From Schizochytrium sp. TIO01 (lineage: Eukaryota; Sar; Bigyra; Thraustochytrida; Thraustochytriidae): a stretch of DNA of 64,000 nucleotides. The notes below the pieces were generated by a model. The model did not search any database. It was not told the DNA's origin and worked only from the letters and a program-made list of their open reading frames with translations. The position numbers and the translations under genes are program-made. Within the stretch, counting starts at the first letter, position 1, and each line of letters opens with the position of its first letter. The stretch covers positions 3,767,048 through 3,831,047 of the forward strand of contig SMSO01000031.1 in assembly GCA_004764695.1 (NCBI GenBank), written 5' to 3'. Positions 50,379-61,823 of the stretch are shown in pieces.

Positions 50379-51727
50379 CAATTTAAGTGCAGTGCACAGT
50401 GCTAAAGAGTTTGCTCCGTCCCCACCAACCGCGCCCACAGACAGCCTCGAAAGACAATTTTGGAAGACGTTCCATCTCTGAAAGGCTTTCCTTCATTTTT
50501 CTTTCATTTCAAGCTCTCCCCTCTCATCGCCGTTGTTTATGTTGGTTCCTCACTTGTCTTTCAACTAAATAGCCCACATCCACAAATACAAATACATGGA
50601 CGAGTTACCTAGTACCTAGCTAGCTAGCTACTAGCAGTACTCCAAGCCTGCTCGCCATCCAATGAGTGACTAATTGTTTTGGCTTTATTGTTTACCTAAC
50701 TTGCTATAAGATTTTGACTCGCGACCTTTGGCTGGGGAGACTGCCTATTGAAGTGCAGATCACACGATGGCCTATTTTGCGAGTCTCGTGCACGAGTCAG
50801 AGTCATGGCTCTGGTCTGGCGCAGTCTCCCTAGAGTCCCTAGAGAGTGTTCGCTTTCTGCGGTCCTGGTTGGTCTGCACTAAGTTGAGCTGGCTTTGGAG
50901 CTCCCACTTCTGCGCGCGCCATCTCATGATTCTCATCTATTTAGGGACCTTTCAGGGACCTAGCCCCCTTACCAAAAAATTAATTATCTTATAGTGACCC
51001 AGAAACAGGTACTGGAACGAGGGGACAAGGTCAGAAAATCCCCACTGGGTGATATTCTTCAATATTTTTTTATCTTTTTTTAAAAACAAAAACATATTTA
51101 ACATGAAACAAAATAATTTGAAAATATATCGTATGCAAATATATCTAATCCTGCCACCTGCCACATAAAGTTACTCCTTCGGAAAAGCTTAGGCCAAGCT
51201 GCTTGTTGCCAAGCTGTTTATCGATATTGGTTTCTCAGTGGCTCTCACTTACTCAGAGCATAATCGAGCAGCAACTTGCAGTGCAATAATAGGAGGGAAA
51301 ATAGACTTGGTATCGGAGCTGGTTTCTTTCCGAAAGGTGTGAGGGGGGCCTGCATGGAGTGGAAGGCGCTCTTTTGTTTCTGCAGGACCACCAGTAGATA
51401 GTATTTGGAAATCCTGGAAATTAGCTACTTGTTGGAGGGCAGCAACTGCAGAAGAAGCACCAAGGGCTGCTGAGTTTGGAACTCAGCAAAACAGGCAAAG
51501 TGCAGGGATTGAGGTACCAACCTGCAAATTCCATTCTGCTGAGCTCAACCAGAGCCATGGATTTCTTCGCAACCTGCCGAACTATATTCGAAGATTGCCT
51601 TCTACACTTTCAGCCCAGAAATGCTGCAGTAAGGCCACGTTTTCCCCTTTCCATCCATCCTTTACGAAGAAGCAAACAGTTTGGGATCATTCATAATATG
51701 ATGATCAGAAATTTCCGAAAAAAGTTT

Positions 51728-51894
<167 letters not shown>

Positions 51895-54014
51895 TTCTAA
51901 TTGTTTTTAATTGATTGTTTTATTTTTCAATATATACATTAAATAGTAAAATATATAAAAAGGTCACAGTGACATCATAAGTGCCTTGGAAATTTTTTCT
52001 TTTAAAACGTAGTTTTAAATTAAAAGAAAATAGTATATATTGAAGTAGAAAAGAACAGCCTAATGCCCAAATGAAATGTCGAACGCAATCATTTGGAAGA
52101 AAAATAGGACAAGGGAGTAAAGGCATGATGCGGGACTTCCGGAGCTTCTCCCTCATGGCGCCCCAATTTGTCGCAAAGCTTGTCTCGAATCAATTCATCG
52201 ATGCCCTGAAGATGGAAGTTTGAAATTTCAATACTTGCATATAAATGGAGTAATGCGTACTGGTATTAAACGTTCTTACGAAAAAGCAAAGCGAATCCGA
52301 CAGCACATCACCAGTTCTGACTGATTAAGCAAAACTTCAAAGAAAGCTCAACCAGTCTCATCATATTGGCCTATAAATGTTGGCAATTGATGATTTCAGG
52401 CAATTCGACAAAATGACAAATCTATTAAATTTTACATACATGAAGTTGCTCATGAATGTCAGCTGAGAATTCTTCTTCGCATAGTTTTAAAATAGCAAAC
52501 TATTGCTCTAGCTCATGAGTTGAACTTGGGAAAACTCTGTCAGCATGCGATGAAATTTGGCTCTAGTATTGTAAGTTCACTAACTAAAGTAAAAGTGCAG
52601 CATATATCATGGTCTTTTGATAGTATGATGATGTCTTCATATCGCTTTCTTTCAAGGTCCACACTACAATCTACCAAGGCTTTCCGAAAAAGTGAAGTTC
52701 AGCAACTAATATGCTGATCATTTTAAGCTCACAGCGAATATGTGGATACAAATTGATGATAAATGTTGAAACTTTAGTATTTTCCAATTAAGTGCCTTCT
52801 GCTTCAAAGTCAGTCTATGTTTTTTCGGCTTTTCTATTCATTCCTGTGCCTTATTTCAAGTCGTAGCTCAATAACATTACTTTCACTTGCTAAGCAAAGC
52901 ATCCTTGGTTACTGTTTATAAGCTAAAGCGAAGCGCTTAGATGGTGATATCACCTGGGAAGCCCTCAGAATAAAAGTAAGCTTTCACGAATCCGCAACGT
53001 CACAAGAGCCACCTTACTTCCATGCAACCTCCGTCTCCAGGGGCAAACGTTTAGCTCTCAAAATCTACTACTAATAACTTTACAGCAATACTAGTGCGAA
53101 TATTTGCCCATGTATAAAGTTGCTAGTTCCTCTCTCCGAAAATCCCACTACCCTCTTTCAACATCAACATGTACTGTCAGAAACATATAAAACGATTCAG
53201 AGAGAAATCTTGTATGAAGTATCGACAATGCAGTGGTCTTTTCTAAATCTGGTCTGCAAACATCAGTCAATCTCATCCTTTGGGTGAACACTGCTAGAAA
53301 CCAAGTTGTTTCTGTATTAACTGTGCTGGACATAGCGTGCACGGACGAGGTCTTTCACCAAAAAGCACAAGACTTTCATTGATTGTTTTTCCTCTGTTCT
53401 GTCTTTTGTTTTTTGTTTTTTCTACAAGAAAAAATATGATTTATTCTTCTTTTTGCGAAACTAAAACAAATAAAAGTTTTATCCTTTTGAAAAATAAAAA
53501 TAAAACATTATTGTCATGATATTTACTCAAATCATACTTCCTCTCATACATCGGTTCCATCATTTTAGTGTATATGTGGAATTCTCGTTGGGCATAGAAA
53601 TACCATAGACCAAAGTTTTCTCATCATTACTCGCTGCGTAATAAATCATTCTTTTGCTAAGAAATACCTTGCTTGTAAAAGCATACAACGATCTCCTTTA
53701 GGAGTTTTTTAGAGCTATAACATTGTCCCGTATGAAAGCTTTCTTTGGATGTTGAGTCGTGCTTATCCTCTGCCTACCCTCGTTGCAGGGTTTTACTGAT
53801 ATAAAGTAAAACCGCTGCTCAATTTCTAAGGACAGAGAACAATCATAGAAAACCTATGCGCGTTATATTCCCCGGAAAGCCAGATATATTTTTAATCATA
53901 TGATTCAAAAGTGATTGATGTTCTCTATTGTCACGGCTAAGTTTCCAGCCCGTTTATAATCAATCAAAGAGCAGAGTCTTGCCACAGCTCAACAATCGCA
54001 ACGACTGTATCTGA

Positions 54015-54017
<3 letters not shown>

Positions 54018-54045
<28 letters not shown>
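54018..54045. repeat. (TA)n dinucleotide repeat
   Basis: About 14 uninterrupted TA units. Confidence 0.9.
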
Positions 54046-54051
<6 letters not shown>

Positions 54052-54976
54052 TTAAATGATAAAATTACCATTCTGGCAATAATATAATGAAAATTTGTCC
54101 TGAAACTTGAAACTCAGGCAAATATGAGATTTTATTAGTTTCCTCCGCATCAAGCCAACCGGAGTGTTCTTTGAACAATGTTGATTCTTTATTCCTTATT
54201 TTACTGCGATTATCATGAATACTACACCAAAAGATGTAATTTTAAAGTATGGAATTTTCGAGTATCAAGACATAGCAAAGTTCTACTAACGGTTTTTTTT
54301 AATGATTAAAACTTTTTTATGATCAGAATGAGTGCAACTCCCACCCCACCCGCAATTAGTTTGATAAATAAAGTTGTCCCGCATCGGTAAATAGGCCGAT
54401 TTATCGACCCCGTAACATGTATTTTACGCTCAAGGGACCATATTTTAGCTTCCATTCTAGCTTTGAGTTCATCACTATCACTTTTATTTTTTATAAATTT
54501 CGAAAGGTGCAGAACGAATTTGTTAAGAAACTATATCTTCGTTGACTCTTTTGCTGTCATATTGTACTTGAAGTATCAAAGTCATACACGACATTCTTGA
54601 CGAAATAATAGTTTGCATCTCTAACTAATGTTTCAAGACATACATTTTCAAGTAATAGTCGTCTTTACAGAACCAAAAACGAATGATATATAGATTTGCA
54701 AGAGTTTTGCAGCTTTCGTAACCATGCTATGCGCCAGAGAGGAAAAACGTGATTTCATATCTTTTATTAGACTAGATGACAATAGCATAGCTGCACTATT
54801 GCGATTATGAATGACACACTGCATAAGCTTATATAAAAAGGAAACTTTGAATCAGGGAAGCTGGTCTATCCCCCCAGCATGGCAGGAAATCTTGCGCTTC
54901 TGCACTTTCGATTCGTGGTACTTTTTATTCAAATCTCACAAGTTGGTTGCGTTCGTTTCGTTTTTATTATTTTATT

Positions 54977-55695
54977 TTATTTTTTGTCCTCACCCTCATC
55001 AAAACATAAAATTAGTTCAAGTGATGCAGGTCTTTCATTGAAAGACCCGGGGTCCATAGCGCAGTCACGTGCTGGCTTTCCTTCCGTTTCCTGGCCATTG
55101 ATTGCAAAATCAAAGCATCTCCAACTAGCAAGCGCAACCTTCACACGGAAATCCAAAGGTTCACTGCAACAAACAAGAGATATAGAAGGTCCCAGATTAT
55201 ATGTGGATAGTTGAGCTGGGAATACTATTAGAAAAAAATTAGAAAATAAAAACCACAAAGATATACAATCATAGAGGAAGGATTCCATCAAAGAAGGAAA
55301 AATAGGCGTCATGTGAGATTGCATAAGCAGTCCATATAGTACCATTTATGCCTATAGTATGCCCTATCTATCGAGACATTGATTCCCCGATCGTCTGGTT
55401 GGTCTTTAATAATTGTCTCTACTTCCATTGGAGACTTCAACGTTTCAAAACTCATACTATCATTAAAAAGCTCATTTAAATGATACTGCGATTTCCAGTA
55501 GCGCAAAAGCGTTCCGCATTCTGCTTCGAAGGGATTATTTAAGCCCCGTGTTTCGTAGATAAAATCATTCATGAACCAAAACATTCGAGACTTCATAGAT
55601 CCAAAGAATTTTGGATGCTTCGAATTAATAAAGATAAAGTTCTTCTTATGAGTTGGCTCGTGAACAACAAAAACGTATGTTTTGCAAAAGAGATT
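54977..55695 (-). CDS. Possible spliced gene or relic inside the desert
   Basis: Two protein-like minus-strand stretches face each other. The first (55695 to about 55340) reads FIFINSKHPKFFGSMKSR, FWFMNDFIYETRG and NVSIDRAYYRHK. A GTACTA donor (about 55341) could join it in phase to a strong acceptor (CTCTTGTTTGTTGCAG, about 55163). The second exon then reads EPLDFRVKVALASWRCFDF and ends ELILCFDEGEDKK at TAA 54977. The 5' end is unresolved: an in-frame TGA sits at 55696-55698 and no clear upstream exon was found. No family is recognised; a decayed gene is possible. Confidence 0.35.
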
Positions 55696-58320
55696 TCACT
55701 TATTCTGAGCGTAAGATATAAGTTCCTACTTTTTTACGTTTTTTGATCAAATAGACCAGACCACGCAATAAACTAGTTCTTTATAATTTCATATGCAACA
55801 CGTGCAGCAGCCGTGGAATCTTTAAGCCACAGGTAGGCAAACGGAATAACTGGTGGGCATGGCTGCGTTTATCTCTGCTCTGACTTAATGTTTTCCTCTC
55901 GAGGCATTCCTGCCACAGTAGTTGATGAATAGTGAGACTCTGTGCAAGAGCAACACTGCATATAACTTCCATCATACAAATACTAGAACCACATAATCTC
56001 TTTTGAATGGCTAGCCTACCTAGGGCTACTTCCAAAACGAAAGGAGGAATCGTTGCTACGCTATAACCAATTTAAAACAAAAACACCAGCAGATGCCATA
56101 TTAATTTTTGAAATTAAGTTTGATAATTTATTTTAGATTTTCAAGATTTACTCTGAAGGGCATGGTTTTTTCTCCATGCGCTATTTTCAAAGGCAAATCC
56201 AAGATCTCAAGAGCGCCCCCAGTCTCTACTTTAGATATCATCCAACTAAAAGCAACTCAGGCCGCAACTACTTGCATTGTGACAAACTTTATGAAAATAC
56301 CAGGTAGAGAATATAATCACATCTACTGATTCAATCTAACAAATTTCTGTACGATGTGAGTACACGAATAAGGCTCCTGAGGCAACCTTTGACCATCTTT
56401 GTGACCTGCAACAATCCGTTACGGCTTGCTAGGCGAGGCCACATTAGTTTCCCATACTGGTAAAGAGGAAAAGGATGTCAGGTTTCATACTATGAAATCC
56501 AACTGGTGATGACTAACAGATGGAACAGCTGCATAATACGCTAACAAATACATTAATAACGAGGGTTCGCTTGATGATCTGTCACTATGTTTGTTATATA
56601 ATTATAGAGGAATACACAAATACGGTTATGCTCTATGTAACACATAAGGTAAGAAATCTCTTCTAGCGGTCAGTGGTTTCGTAATCTAAAATTTGAGATA
56701 AATAAAACGATGTACAGCTTGAAAATTCCACTTTTGATTATTGGTGCTTAAAGCGCCTTCTGCATTCTGACTTGAGTTTTCCCGGCAAGTCAAAGGATTA
56801 ACAAGTACGAGAAGACTCTGAGAGTGGTGTCTATATATTCTCAAGTTATTCTTGTCTGGATATAAGAATATCGTAATGTTCCCTAGTAGACTTGTTCATG
56901 ACGCACCTCTTCAATTTAATCTTTTAGAAAAAAAGAAAAAAAGAAAAAAAGATGGCCACTAGGAGTTGCCTCGTTCTTCAGAAAGTGATGAAAAATTCTT
57001 TAATTAGGAAAAAAATAAATAAAAAAAAAATTAAATTGTTTTGAAATGATTTTTTTAAATTAAAAAACTATATACACATGGGCCTAAGATAGGGTTTCAA
57101 CTATATATTCTTCGGAGCAAAGTTCTGGGCTCCTAGCTAAGGCAATCTCAATCATTTTGATCAAACACTTTAAGGGGAAAATCTACCCACGAGGTTCAGT
57201 CGATTAAAGTCATAGTCAGAGAACAACTAGCACTGCAACTACTTTTTTCTTTTTCTTTTTGTATGTATATATATATATTTATTTATTAAAATATTTTTTT
57301 AACTATGTATATATAGTATTAAAAGCAGAAGTGCTTCTAATTAATGTTTCGAGATACCATGAAGGTTTCTTAATAAGCTTGGATTTCTGGCATGATAATT
57401 TGGTTTTCACCAAGTGGAGGTGCGTCTCAAGTCGAAGTACTTCGGACTACTTAGCGTAGGGATGTTGATACATTCAAGCTTTGCATCCAAGACTGAAGAA
57501 AAATACGGAAACTCTCGCACGCACTCGTGAAGGCGCAAAATCGTCCGTTGTGGTCGTAGCGACGCGACCGGCGAACGGATCGCTTATTTGGTCAGTGGAG
57601 GTTAGAGGGCGTAGTTAAAGGTTCTCTACGCATAATGTGAGTTAACTGCCAGTTTTCGAAGGGAAAATAATAAATCCTCTACTCTCTTTTCCTCTGCAAA
57701 TTTAACTTGTAGTGTAGAAGTGAGGAGGAAAGATGAATAAAAGGATGGAATTCCAAACGGACCTCGATTTTGTAAACAAGCCCAAGGATGTGTAAGTGGG
57801 CTTGATCAAACCCGCTTCGATCTTGCATAGACTATCTCCAGCGAATATTCGGACAAGGCCTCTTAACAACATTGATACCACTCCAACCTAAACACGCTTG
57901 TATTTGTCCAGCACTAGCAGCACTGTACGGGTTCGAGCCTTCTGTACGACTATCTGAACGCAATCGTGCATCGTCAAAAAAACTCAGGCAGCTCACGTGT
58001 AGCTCCCGGCAAACAAAGAACTAACTGCTTGCTGACAGGGATCGATCAACGAGCATACAACACGATTCATCTCATTACTATTCGTCAAAAACTTTTGTAC
58101 GATTTGCAGTCGTGAAGTAGCGCATAGCTCATTCTCTCAAAATCCAACTCGGCAGTTTTACAATTTTTTTATCTTTTCACTACGCCTTCAGTTATATTAC
58201 TTTTCCGTCGATATAAGGAGAGCGTAAGCCGTGAGCAGGAGGTAGTGCTTTTATTGTCTGGAATTAAATCCTTGACTTGGGCGTAATCTTGCTAGCGGCT
58301 CAGATTTGGTTTTACCAAAG
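55696..58320. other. Gene-poor AT-rich desert, second part, and MYB promoter side
   Basis: About 2.6 kb with A/T runs (AAAAAGAAAAAA at about 56930-56950; (TA)/(TTTA) at about 57265-57300). From about 57520 composition becomes more balanced, and this last 800 bases probably holds the promoter and 5' UTR of the MYB gene. No coding frame is recognised. Confidence 0.45.
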
Positions 58321-60330
58321 ATGACTTTAGGAGAAATCTTGTCATCGACTGCTGTAAGCAAGAACATCGAGCTTCCTGTGATAGAAAAGGAAAGTGTCCA
58401 TGTAACTACGACGAGCTCCCATGCTCTACAGGAAACTCAAACCTCAAGCCCCAGTCTTAAGCGAAAGAGTAGTACAGAATCAAATGCCAGCACCGAGAAC
58501 GTCAGCGCTGTGAACCGGGAAAAGGTTTCTAGGTGCGATGAAGAGCAATCACACAAAAAAAACACGGACGAGATTTCTATTCCTTCAAATTCGTCGTCAA
58601 ACCAAACATTTGAGGGTCGACGCAATCTACCCATTCCAACTTTATCTGAAATCCCTCCGGGACCTATGGATGAAGAAGACAACTTTGATGGCAGTGGCCC
58701 ACCGAACCCCCCGCTATCTACATCGACTGAGTTTGCTACACCCAACCCTCTCATGCACTTTGATGCATTTCCAATGACCCCAGCCAAGGAAGCCTCAACT
58801 GACCCAAGCACCACTGCAAGCATTATTGTTGCAACTGGGCCAGTGGGTGAGGGTAGCATTCGTAAGCGCCGAGCCGGAAGGCGATGGACTGCGCACGAAG
58901 ATGCTGTACTGAAAGCCTTGGTAGAGAAAAATGGCCATCGCCACTGGAAAAAGTGCGCTCGCGAATTTCAAGAGCTCTCTGGATCTGTTCGTTCAGATGT
59001 CCAATGTTTGCACAGATGGAATAAGTGTCTTCGCCCTGGATTAGTAAAGGGTCAATGGACTCCAGAGGAGGATGCTATCATCATTCAAATGATCAAGGAG
59101 AACGGTGGTCATCACAACGTGCGTTGGAGCGTCATTGCTAAAAAACTGAATGGTCGTCTTGGCAAGCAGGTTCGAGAGCGCTGGATTAATCATCTTGATC
59201 CGAGCATTGTGAAAAAGGAATGGTCAAGTGAAGAAGACGAACAGCTTTACCAGCTTCAGAAGCGTTTCGGCAATCGCTGGAAGTGGATTGCGGAGCTCAT
59301 GCCTGGTCGTTCAGAAAACGGCGTCAAGAACAGGTGGCACTCAATTAAGCCATCCATGCTTGCGAGGAAGGATCAGAAAGAAGGTGGTGCTGCACCTGCT
59401 GTACTGTCTGTACCGAAGAATCCCAAAGAAGATCCCAAAGCAGTGCAAGCCACTGCTCGTACAATGACTGCAGCTGCTGTCAAGGCTGCCGCGAACGCAA
59501 TAGCCTCTAAGAATAACAAGGCTGCCTCTAAACGACCTGGACCGCGCAAACTCAAAGCGACCCCAGGACGGAAGAGAACTAAGACGGAGGAAGCCAGTTC
59601 GCCTCGCCCAGGAACTCTAGCTGACCTCCTTTCCATTGGGCAGCAATTTGCAGCGGCTGCTGATAAGAATATTGCAAATGCTGAACAAGCAGGATTCAAT
59701 ATGAATCTTGAGGAAGTTGCTGAGAAGGCTAAAGAGCTGCTCCGAATGTCGGAGTCATACCGAGAGATGGCCCGCGCAATGATTGCAAAGTCAGCATCTA
59801 ACAGTGGAAAGACATCAAGTACTCCGACATCCCCACACTTCAATGCACATATTCAGCAAGAAATCTCACATCAAATTGGAAAACAACTTGCCCAAGCCCA
59901 GCATAGTCAACAGGACTCTATTTCCCAAGCTGAGAAAGCACCTGACTCTCGGAAAGCATCTCTTTTTGGCTCTTCTTTACCAAGTGTCCAAACCTCCTTA
60001 GATGCGATGATCGCCTCCAGTCATGGAGCACAGCAGGCGACTCCATCTCCAATGACGCAGGACCCTGTGCTTTTCAAGACCTATCTTACAATGTTTGCCA
60101 ATTCGATATCCCAAAGCTCTCCCAGCACTGTCACAAGTAAACACTCTCCAACATCAACAACCTCCGAATCCGCATCGCAGTCGCCATCCATAACTACAAC
60201 TCCAACAATGGCAGGTCTTTTGGAGAAAGGATTAACTAAGTCTGAAGGCCAGCTGTCGCCTCACCAACTTTTGGCAGCAGCTGCTGCTGTCGCAGTCCAG
60301 CAAGGTCAGCAGCAATCCTCTGCTGCATGA
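58321..60330 (+). CDS. Three-repeat (3R) MYB transcription factor
   Basis: 669 residues from the ATG at 58321 (MTLGEIL); the frame is open upstream without an ATG. After a Ser/Pro-rich N-terminus, three MYB repeats follow. R1 (about 183-237) has RRWTAHEDAVL, HWKKCAREF, VQCLHRWNKCL. R2 (about 240-292) has KGQWTPEEDAIII, VRWSVIAKKLNGR, KQVRERWINHLD. R3 (about 294-342) has KKEWSSEEDEQLY, NRWKWIAELMPGR, NGVKNRWHS. R1 is slightly longer than usual in its first turn. A basic stretch (KRPGPRKLKATPGRKR, about 405) may be a nuclear signal. The C-terminus is Ser/Gln/Thr-rich. In animals and plants 3R-MYBs control G2/M and S-phase genes; a similar cell-cycle role is inferred. It is divergent from the R2R3-MYB across the desert. 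Confidence 0.96.
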   Translation: MTLGEILSSTAVSKNIELPVIEKESVHVTTTSSHALQETQTSSPSLKRKSSTESNASTENVSAVNREKVSRCDEEQSHKKNTDEISIPSNSSSNQTFEGRRNLPIPTLSEIPPGPMDEEDNFDGSGPPNPPLSTSTEFATPNPLMHFDAFPMTPAKEASTDPSTTASIIVATGPVGEGSIRKRRAGRRWTAHEDAVLKALVEKNGHRHWKKCAREFQELSGSVRSDVQCLHRWNKCLRPGLVKGQWTPEEDAIIIQMIKENGGHHNVRWSVIAKKLNGRLGKQVRERWINHLDPSIVKKEWSSEEDEQLYQLQKRFGNRWKWIAELMPGRSENGVKNRWHSIKPSMLARKDQKEGGAAPAVLSVPKNPKEDPKAVQATARTMTAAAVKAAANAIASKNNKAASKRPGPRKLKATPGRKRTKTEEASSPRPGTLADLLSIGQQFAAAADKNIANAEQAGFNMNLEEVAEKAKELLRMSESYREMARAMIAKSASNSGKTSSTPTSPHFNAHIQQEISHQIGKQLAQAQHSQQDSISQAEKAPDSRKASLFGSSLPSVQTSLDAMIASSHGAQQATPSPMTQDPVLFKTYLTMFANSISQSSPSTVTSKHSPTSTTSESASQSPSITTTPTMAGLLEKGLTKSEGQLSPHQLLAAAAAVAVQQGQQQSSAA

Positions 60331-61236
60331 TTGAGAGAATCGTAAACTGAATTGATTGACAGGACATCTGAAAAAATAGGAAGGACAATATGTAAACACG
60401 AAATGTGAAGGCCTTGTGTCACCAAGGTAAGACATTCTTTTTCCTCTGTCTGCATGGCATATCAGCAGACTTTTGTTTTGGTAACCAACCAAGACTCCGC
60501 CAAAATCATTTGAAAGGTTTTGTCGAAACTTTAAACATTATGCAATAGTCATCGAAATTGGTCATATAAATGTTTTTTCTTTTATTTTTTTCTTTCTTCG
60601 TTCTTGAAACCTCAACAGTACTGCTGAAAATTAATTTCGCTCCTCGAATAGTTGGCGTGACTCACCTTGGTATCAAGGTCACATTTGAGGACTGACTGCT
60701 TACTTTTAATTCAAGATTTCTCCGGTTTACATCAAGGTTATTCAAACTAGTAGGGAAGGATTTCAAGACCTCTTCCTTAAAATACACGTGTAACAAACAG
60801 ACAGGTATTTGAGAGAGTACTGTCAGTATAATCGAGTCCCCCAAGTTCATTTCATGCGAGATACTCTACAGAATGAGCCCGTTAAAGAGAAGGAACGCTA
60901 TATCTCCCTAATCGATAATGCAGACTCAAGCTCAAGTATGGCAAAGCAGTATAGCAGACTTCAGCTTCCTGCTTTCCCAACGCACAATGACTTATCTTTG
61001 TATGTGATTCATGCCTCCTTATAATGTTAAATTACCATAATTATTAGTATTACTTAGCTGCTATTAAGCATATCTGTGTTATCATTATTCTATTTCCCAA
61101 CTTAAACGCGACGAAGTCTGGAGTTTAAACAACCTGGGCCAAACGCAAATTGATTGTCAATAAGCGAGCACAAACATAAAAGGCGCGACTGCAGATCGAA
61201 GGAAGCCTGGTTGCCCAGAAATAAACAGTGGGACCG
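60331..61236. other. Intergenic region between MYB and AcpS genes
   Basis: About 900 bases with a T-rich run at about 60570-60600. Small open frames at 60662-60850 (-) and 60809-61024 (+) show no family features. Confidence 0.45.
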
Positions 61237-61662
61237 ATGCGAATACTTGGACTTGGTGTTGATATTGCCCATATTCCTCGTTTCGAGCGCACTTTTAGCA
61301 AGTTTGGAGATCGGTTCGCGCGAAAGTTTTTACACGAACATGAGCTTAGAGCTCTGTTTGAAGCCCAGGCAGAGGCACCAGGTAGAGTAACTCGCTACCT
61401 AGCGTCAAGGTGGGCTGCCAAAGAAGCAACTTATAAAGCACTCGGTCCTAGCCAACCACGTCTTCTGTTTCCTGAGTTCGAAGTTGTAACTGGACCTCGG
61501 GCAGGAGGCCCACAACCTAAGATTCAACTGCACGGCCACGCTGCAATTCATGCTGAGCAGATTGGAGTTGAAGAAATATTTCTGTCTCTATCCCATGATG
61601 GCGAGTATGCTTTTGCTCAGGTTTTATTGCAAGGATCGCCAAAAGACATGTTCACAAAGTGA
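61237..61662 (+). CDS. Holo-[acyl-carrier-protein] synthase (AcpS-type phosphopantetheinyl transferase)
   Basis: 141 residues from the ATG at 61237 (MRILGLGVDI). The family motifs are complete: GVDIAHIPRFERTF (about 6-19, Mg-binding Asp), a KFLHEHEL segment, and RWAAKEATYKAL (about 60-71), with the catalytic/metal-binding Glu and Lys. The C-terminal strand ends SLSHDGEYAFAQVLL, as in AcpS. Length matches the bacterial enzyme (about 126). It transfers 4'-phosphopantetheine from CoA to a serine of acyl carrier proteins. No obvious targeting peptide is seen; the N-terminus starts directly with the fold. A plastid or mitochondrial acyl carrier protein or a polyketide/PUFA-synthase ACP could be its partner. 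Neighbour at 61824 is convergent, 161 bases away. Confidence 0.93.
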   Translation: MRILGLGVDIAHIPRFERTFSKFGDRFARKFLHEHELRALFEAQAEAPGRVTRYLASRWAAKEATYKALGPSQPRLLFPEFEVVTGPRAGGPQPKIQLHGHAAIHAEQIGVEEIFLSLSHDGEYAFAQVLLQGSPKDMFTK

Positions 61663-61823
61663 ATATCAAGTCGCGAATTATTGTTCAGTCTCCGACGAAG
61701 ATCTGGTTTAGGATTCTACAAAGAAAAGCAGCAAGTGTCCGTGAACTAGAAAAATCGCGAAGCCTGAGTCTTTTTAAGAAGCTACATAGTTAATTTAATA
61801 TGTACGATTGCTGTTCTGTATCA

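Noticed and set aside
57925-57960. Possible tRNA-like GGGTTCGAGCC
   Set aside because: No cloverleaf could be drawn around it.
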